Assembly: GCF_900091415.1 (NCBI RefSeq)
Contig: NZ_FMHU01000002.1
Location: 2,852,001 to 2,916,000, forward strand
DNA: 64,000 bases
Source of the DNA: Micromonospora inyonensis
Lineage (GTDB): Bacteria; Actinomycetota; Actinomycetes; Mycobacteriales; Micromonosporaceae
Direction: 5' to 3'
Shown here: one piece after another, positions 60,361 to 64,000 of the stretch
Numbering within the stretch: the first letter of the stretch is position 1
Layout of the letters: every line of letters starts with the position of its first letter
Notes under the pieces: model-generated
Told to the model about the DNA's origin: nothing
Databases searched by the model: none
What the model saw: the letters and a program-made list of their open reading frames with translations, nothing else
Translations under genes and position numbers: made by a program

Positions 60361-60837
60361 TCAGCCCGTCCCGTCCGGGCGGGCCTCGTGCCCCGGGCGT
60401 CCCCGGGTTCGGCGGTGCTCCTTCATCTCCGCCTCGAACAGGTGCCGCCGGCCCTGCACCAGCTCGTCGCGGGCCTGCCGGTCCAGGTTCCGGAAGAGGG
60501 CGTAGTACCCGTCGTCGAAGTCCTCGACGATCTGGAACGTCCACCGACCCGCGATGACGTTGCGCCCCAGCAGTTCCTCGGCGATCCGGTCGGCGATCCG
60601 GTCGTGCCCGGCGGCGCGGAACCGCTCGACGACGTCGTCGAGCATCAGGTCGGCGTGACCGATCAGCTGGTGCAGGGAGTAGAGGTGTCCCCGGGCCCGC
60701 TCGACGGTCTCCAGCGCCTCGCTGAGCTTGCCGAGCGCGGCGACCGTCTCGTCGTCCACCCCGGCGGGCCGACGGTGCCGCTCGTCCGGGGCGTCCCCAT
60801 CGTGCCGCTCGCCCGGTTCGTTCCCGTGGTGGGCCAT
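60361..60837 (-). CDS. Helical hypothetical protein
   Basis: A 158-residue protein with an acidic, disordered N-terminus (HHGNEPGERHDGDAPDERHR) and a long helical body (ALGKLSEALETVERARGHLY, LIGHADLMLDDVVERFRAAG) ending in basic residues. It is a coiled-coil candidate; no known motif. ATG 60837 has GGAG eight bases upstream. It converges with the small membrane protein gene, the stops being one base apart. Confidence 0.75.
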   Translation of the reverse strand: MAHHGNEPGERHDGDAPDERHRRPAGVDDETVAALGKLSEALETVERARGHLYSLHQLIGHADLMLDDVVERFRAAGHDRIADRIAEELLGRNVIAGRWTFQIVEDFDDGYYALFRNLDRQARDELVQGRRHLFEAEMKEHRRTRGRPGHEARPDGTG

Positions 60838-60991
60838 CCATGTCTCCGCTCGCCGGTCCACGCTGCCTCCGGGTAGTGCCCCGATGTGGGGCAGGTCACG
60901 CATGTCCGGGCAAACTCCACCTGGTGGTCGAGCCGGTCACCGCCGTCCGGACGAGGTCGGGGCACCCCCGGCGGGATTACTCTCGCTTTCC

Positions 60992-61351
60992 ATGTATGCG
61001 CACTTCACCAGAGGTCTGACCGACGACACGGTGGTGGGGGTGGCGCGGGCCTCCATCGCCGCCCTGACCGTGTCGATCGGCACCGCGGGACTGGCCGTCG
61101 CCAGCCGCCGGCCCGACCTCCTCGCCCGGGTCGACCAGCACGCCGCCGCCATCAGGGACAGCCTCGACGGCGACCGCCGGCCTCTCACCCTGGCCGCCCT
61201 GGCCGGATACGCCGACGGCGTCCGCACGGCGGCCGAGGAGCACGGCTGGGCCCCGCCGGCCGGACCGGTGGACTGGTCGGCCCCGGACTGGGTGCTGACC
61301 CGGCTGCTGGCGGTCTGCGCGCTGGCCCGGCCGGTCTCCACGCCCGCCTGA
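60992..61351 (+). CDS. Hypothetical helical protein (possibly DUF6401 family)
   Basis: A 119-residue protein starting MYAHFTRGLTDDTVVGVARA with a helical bundle pattern (IGTAGLAVASRRPDLLARVD, AAIRDSLDGDRRPLTLAALA) and EEHGWAPPAGPVDWSAPDW near the end. From memory it resembles the DUF6401 family of actinobacterial natural-product neighbourhoods; no such cluster is here. Function unknown. A terminator follows after 90 bases. Confidence 0.7.
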   Translation: MYAHFTRGLTDDTVVGVARASIAALTVSIGTAGLAVASRRPDLLARVDQHAAAIRDSLDGDRRPLTLAALAGYADGVRTAAEEHGWAPPAGPVDWSAPDWVLTRLLAVCALARPVSTPA

Positions 61352-61441
61352 CCGACGTCGACGCCGGCCCGACGGGCCACCCGCCGCACCGACGCCCGCA
61401 CCGAACCGACGCGGCACCCGTCCACCGGCCCAGCCGAACGC

Positions 61442-61472
61442 GGGGAGGACGCCCGCACCGGGCGTCCTCCCC
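61442..61472. terminator. Hairpin between convergent genes
   Basis: Perfect 14-bp stem (GGGGAGGACGCCCG and its complement) with a 3-base loop, in the gap between stops at 61351 and 61486. Confidence 0.8.
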
Positions 61473-61485
61473 TGGTCGTGCCGCC

Positions 61486-62352
61486 TCACTCAGCGCGGCG
61501 GAACTGCTGGGTCTCCTCCCCCATCCCGGCACCGGAGCGGTACGGGGTCGCCGAGGCGCCGGGCGTCCCGCTCGTCCCCGTCGGCATGTGCGCCGCACCA
61601 CCCCGGTCGGCCATCTGCCGCTCGGTGTCCATCCGACCGGCCGTCTGGGCCTGACGCTGCATCTGCACCGCCCGCGACTCCTCCGCGGCCCGGTCCAGCC
61701 AACGGTCCCAACGGGACTGCATCGGCTTCACCAGACCACCGCCGACACCGATGATCAGGATTCCGGCCACGGTGGCGAGCACCGCGATCAACACCGGAGT
61801 GGTCACCGTGGTGGCGATACCGACCTGGTTCAGCGCGGCGATGACACCGAGCGCGAGGATGAAGATCGCCGCCAGGTCAGCGAGGATCTTGCCGTACGAG
61901 AGCCCGCCGAGCGCCCCGGTGACGAGGTCCTTGACGGCCTTGGCGATCGCCGCGGCCACCACCACGATGACGATCGCGATGAAGGCCCTGGGCAGCCACG
62001 CCACCACACCTGAGATCAGGTCGCTGATCGCGTTCGGCCCCCACACCCCGAACGCGAACTGCAGGGTGAACAGCAGCACGGCGTAGTACGCCAGTCTGGC
62101 CAGGATGTCACTGGCGTCGTACCGGGTGCGCTCCAGCGCCCGTTTGACCCCACCCCGCTCGACCGCCCGGTCGAATCCCACCCGTTCGAGCACCGTGTCC
62201 ACGATCTTGAGCACCGCGCGGGCGATGATCCAGCCCACCACGAGGATCGCGATGAAGGCGATGGCCCTCGGTACGAAGAGCAGCACCGACCTCCACATGT
62301 CGGTCAGGGCGTCGCCGATGTCGACCTGCCTGACCGCGAGGGTTTTCCGCAT
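61486..62352 (-). CDS. TM-helix-repeat (MscS-like) membrane protein
   Basis: A 288-residue membrane protein of the conserved TM-helix family related to MscS channels. Membrane helices lie around 22-42 (FVPRAIAFIAILVVGWIIAR), 90-108, 118-140 (PRAFIAIVIVVVAAAIAKAV), and 150-200 (GKILADLAAIFILALGVIAA, LIAVLATVAGILIIGVGGGL). Motifs RARAVLKIVDTVLERVGFDR are typical. The C-terminal 75 residues are polar and disordered (SRAVQMQRQAQTAGRMDTER). ATG 62352 with GGGAGGGAC upstream. Divergent from the phosphatase gene with 198 bases between. Confidence 0.85.
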   Translation of the reverse strand: MRKTLAVRQVDIGDALTDMWRSVLLFVPRAIAFIAILVVGWIIARAVLKIVDTVLERVGFDRAVERGGVKRALERTRYDASDILARLAYYAVLLFTLQFAFGVWGPNAISDLISGVVAWLPRAFIAIVIVVVAAAIAKAVKDLVTGALGGLSYGKILADLAAIFILALGVIAALNQVGIATTVTTPVLIAVLATVAGILIIGVGGGLVKPMQSRWDRWLDRAAEESRAVQMQRQAQTAGRMDTERQMADRGGAAHMPTGTSGTPGASATPYRSGAGMGEETQQFRRAE

Positions 62353-62550
62353 GATGTCCCTCCCTGTCGCCTGGTCTGCGCCGCCCGCATACCCGGCCGA
62401 AGAAGCACCAACCCGCAGCGGCACCGGCCAGTTTCCGGACATGTCCTCCCTGTTCGGGACGGCGGGAACGGAACGCCGCCGGCACCGGCGCGGGCGTCGG
62501 CCGGGGCACGACCGAAACGCCACGGGACCACGCCGGATAGGCTGCGTCAC

Positions 62551-64000
62551 ATGCCAGGCACGGTCGGGCACGTTCCCGCTTCACCCGCCCCGATCCCGCG
62601 GGCCGCCAGCGTCGGCACGGCGGCGCTCGTCCTCGGCCATCCGTGGTCCGGCACGCCACTCGGGCCGATCGAGCGGTGGGACCCGGCGGTCCGGGCCGTC
62701 GTCGATCTGGTCCTCGCCTCGCCGGTGCCGATGGCGCTGACCCTGGGCAGGGAGCTCCGGCTGCTCTACAACGACGGGTACGCCGAACTGGTCGGCGTGG
62801 CCCATCCGGCGATCGGCCGGCCGGCGGCCGAGGTCTTCGCCGGGATCTGGTCCCTACCCGGAGTCGGTGACCTGGTCGAACGCACCTTCCAGGAGGGCAC
62901 GTCCGCGCTGGAGAAGGAGTCGATCCTGCCGATCCTGCGGCACGGCACCGGCCGGGTCGAGCAGGCGGTCTTTATCCGGGGCTGCTCCCCGGTACGCGAC
63001 AGCGGCGGGAAGGTGGTCGGCGTACTGACGGTGGCGGCCGAGACCACCCAGGTGACCGAGCAGTTGCAGAGTCTCAGCGAGCTGGCCGCCGCGCTCTCCG
63101 GCACCCTCACCCTGGACGACGTGGCCCGGGTGGCGCTGCGGTACGCCCTCGACTCGTTCGACGCCGACCTGGTGTCCTTCGGGGTGGACGACGGCGGTGG
63201 TTGGCGCATCGTCCGCCGGATCCGGGGCGAGCTGCTCGACGAGGCCGACGAGCGGCTGCCCCCGCTCTGGCGGCGCGCGCCGGACGACTCGCCGCTGCCG
63301 CTGGTGGTGACCGCCCGCAGCGGGGTGCCGTCGTTCACCACGGACGGCCAGCCGCTCGCGGCGGCGGCGGTGGACCGGCACGACCAGAAGATCCGCGCCT
63401 TGGCCGCGCTGCCGCTGCGGACGCCGGTGCTGCACGGCGGGCTCAGCGTCGGGTACCAGCGGGGGCACCCCTGGTCGGCTGCGGAGCGGGCACTGCTGGC
63501 CGCCTCCGCCGAGCTGGTCGCGCAGGCGGCCGAGCGCGCCCGCCGGTTCGAGACCCAGCACGGCACCGCCCAGTTGCTGCAACGCAGCATGCTCCCGGAG
63601 CACCTGCCGGACCTGCCCCGGTTGCGCATCGCCGCCCGGTACGACCCGGGTGTGGACGGCAACGCGGCCGGGGGCGACTTCTACGACGCCTTCGTCCTGC
63701 CCGACGGCAGGCTGGGCGTCGTGCTCGGCGACGTTGCCGGCCACGACGTGCAGGCGGCGGCCCGGATGGGGCAGGTCCGGGCGGCGCTGCGTGCCCTGGC
63801 GCTTGCCGACCCACGCCCGGACGCCGTCTTGGCCGGGCTGGACCGGCTGGTCGCCAGCCTGGGTGCCGAGGCCGGCACGTACGAACTCTTCGTGACCGTC
63901 GTCTTCGGGGTGATCGACGCCGGACGGGAGCGGCTCACCCTGGCCAGCGCCGGGCACCCCGCGCCGCTGCTGCGCCGGTGCCCCTCCCCGGACGACGAGC
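62551..64000 (+). CDS. PAS/GAF-domain SpoIIE-type PP2C phosphatase (cut off at the right edge)
   Basis: A frame open from ATG 62551 to the window end, 483 complete codons. A PAS-like domain (about 40-165, PVPMALTLGRELRLLYNDGY, then RGCSPVRDSGGKVVGVLTVA) is followed by a GAF domain (about 180-340, LDDVARVALRYALDSFDADL) and a SpoIIE/PP2C domain from about 350 (LLQRSMLPEHLPDLPRLRIA, AGGDFYDAF with the metal aspartate, VVLGDVAGHDVQAAARMGQV). Such proteins dephosphorylate anti-anti-sigma or partner-switch proteins in stress sigma control. The C-terminus is missing, so a further domain, such as an HATPase kinase, could follow. Confidence 0.9.
   Translation, partial: MPGTVGHVPASPAPIPRAASVGTAALVLGHPWSGTPLGPIERWDPAVRAVVDLVLASPVPMALTLGRELRLLYNDGYAELVGVAHPAIGRPAAEVFAGIWSLPGVGDLVERTFQEGTSALEKESILPILRHGTGRVEQAVFIRGCSPVRDSGGKVVGVLTVAAETTQVTEQLQSLSELAAALSGTLTLDDVARVALRYALDSFDADLVSFGVDDGGGWRIVRRIRGELLDEADERLPPLWRRAPDDSPLPLVVTARSGVPSFTTDGQPLAAAAVDRHDQKIRALAALPLRTPVLHGGLSVGYQRGHPWSAAERALLAASAELVAQAAERARRFETQHGTAQLLQRSMLPEHLPDLPRLRIAARYDPGVDGNAAGGDFYDAFVLPDGRLGVVLGDVAGHDVQAAARMGQVRAALRALALADPRPDAVLAGLDRLVASLGAEAGTYELFVTVVFGVIDAGRERLTLASAGHPAPLLRRCPSPDDE

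Overview
The window is very GC-rich, with G or C at nearly every third codon position, frequent GTG starts, a DnaE1-type replicase, a phosphatidylinositol mannoside (PIM) gene block, F420-type oxidoreductases, and DUF3618/DUF4235/DUF1206/DUF2795 proteins. Together these point to a filamentous actinomycete, most likely Micromonosporaceae (Micromonospora or a close relative). This is inferred from gene content and protein style; no rRNA or tRNA gene was seen. It reads as ordinary chromosome: no insertion sequence, integrase, prophage module or CRISPR array was found.

Layout. 1-10.5 kb: the first codons of a gene leaving the left edge, dnaE, an ECF sigma factor with a lipoprotein, a Ser/Thr kinase divergent from a PadR regulator and its (frameshifted) membrane partner, an F420-type nitroreductase-hemerythrin fusion, a methyltransferase and an acetyltransferase. 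10.8-23.1 kb: a conserved actinobacterial block (YebC, pdxT, pdxS, membrane protein, pimA, PIM acyltransferase, pgsA, HIT protein, thrS), matching the M. tuberculosis Rv2603c-Rv2614c order as I recall it, but interrupted by an EF-G-like gene and a frameshifted M15 peptidase on the other strand. 23.4-28.7 kb: ADP-ribosylglycohydrolase, an OmpR-type two-component system, adenosine deaminase and a trans-aconitate-type methyltransferase. 28.7-36 kb: cold-shock protein, a DUF4235/DUF3618/holin operon, a mechanosensitive channel, DUF1206 and lipoprotein genes, the remnant of a cysteine-desulfurase-like gene, and a GH3 beta-N-acetylhexosaminidase. 36.3-40.8 kb: an F420-type LLM oxidoreductase, RecQ and an AraC regulator.

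The most striking region is 40,985-49,703: eight minus-strand genes in which every junction overlaps. They encode the activities needed to make a nucleotide-activated heptose (GmhA-like isomerase, HldE-like kinase/nucleotidyltransferase, and a GmhB-like phosphatase fused to a GT9 glycosyltransferase), further glycosyltransferases, an SDR, and, as last gene, a type IB DNA topoisomerase followed by a hairpin. A heptose pathway in a Gram-positive lineage without LPS implies a heptosylated surface polymer or glycoconjugate.

49.9-64 kb: an SRPBCC/SDR pair, a polyprenol-phosphate mannose synthase, a phytoene-desaturase-like FAD enzyme divergent from an aldehyde dehydrogenase, then many small stress- or envelope-type genes (ChaB/Rho-N-like, YihY, DUF2795, SRPBCC, MFS, TM-helix channel-like), ending in a PAS/GAF/SpoIIE phosphatase that runs off the right edge.

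Non-coding highlights: three copies of a ~54-bp dispersed double-palindrome element (23.2, 36.1, 58.7 kb), several strong hairpin terminators, three tandem-repeat tracts, candidate operators (6.5, 35.8, 49.9 kb) and an 11-bp-period direct-repeat array after the sensor kinase. Two genes carry apparent single-G deletions that may be real or sequencing errors.
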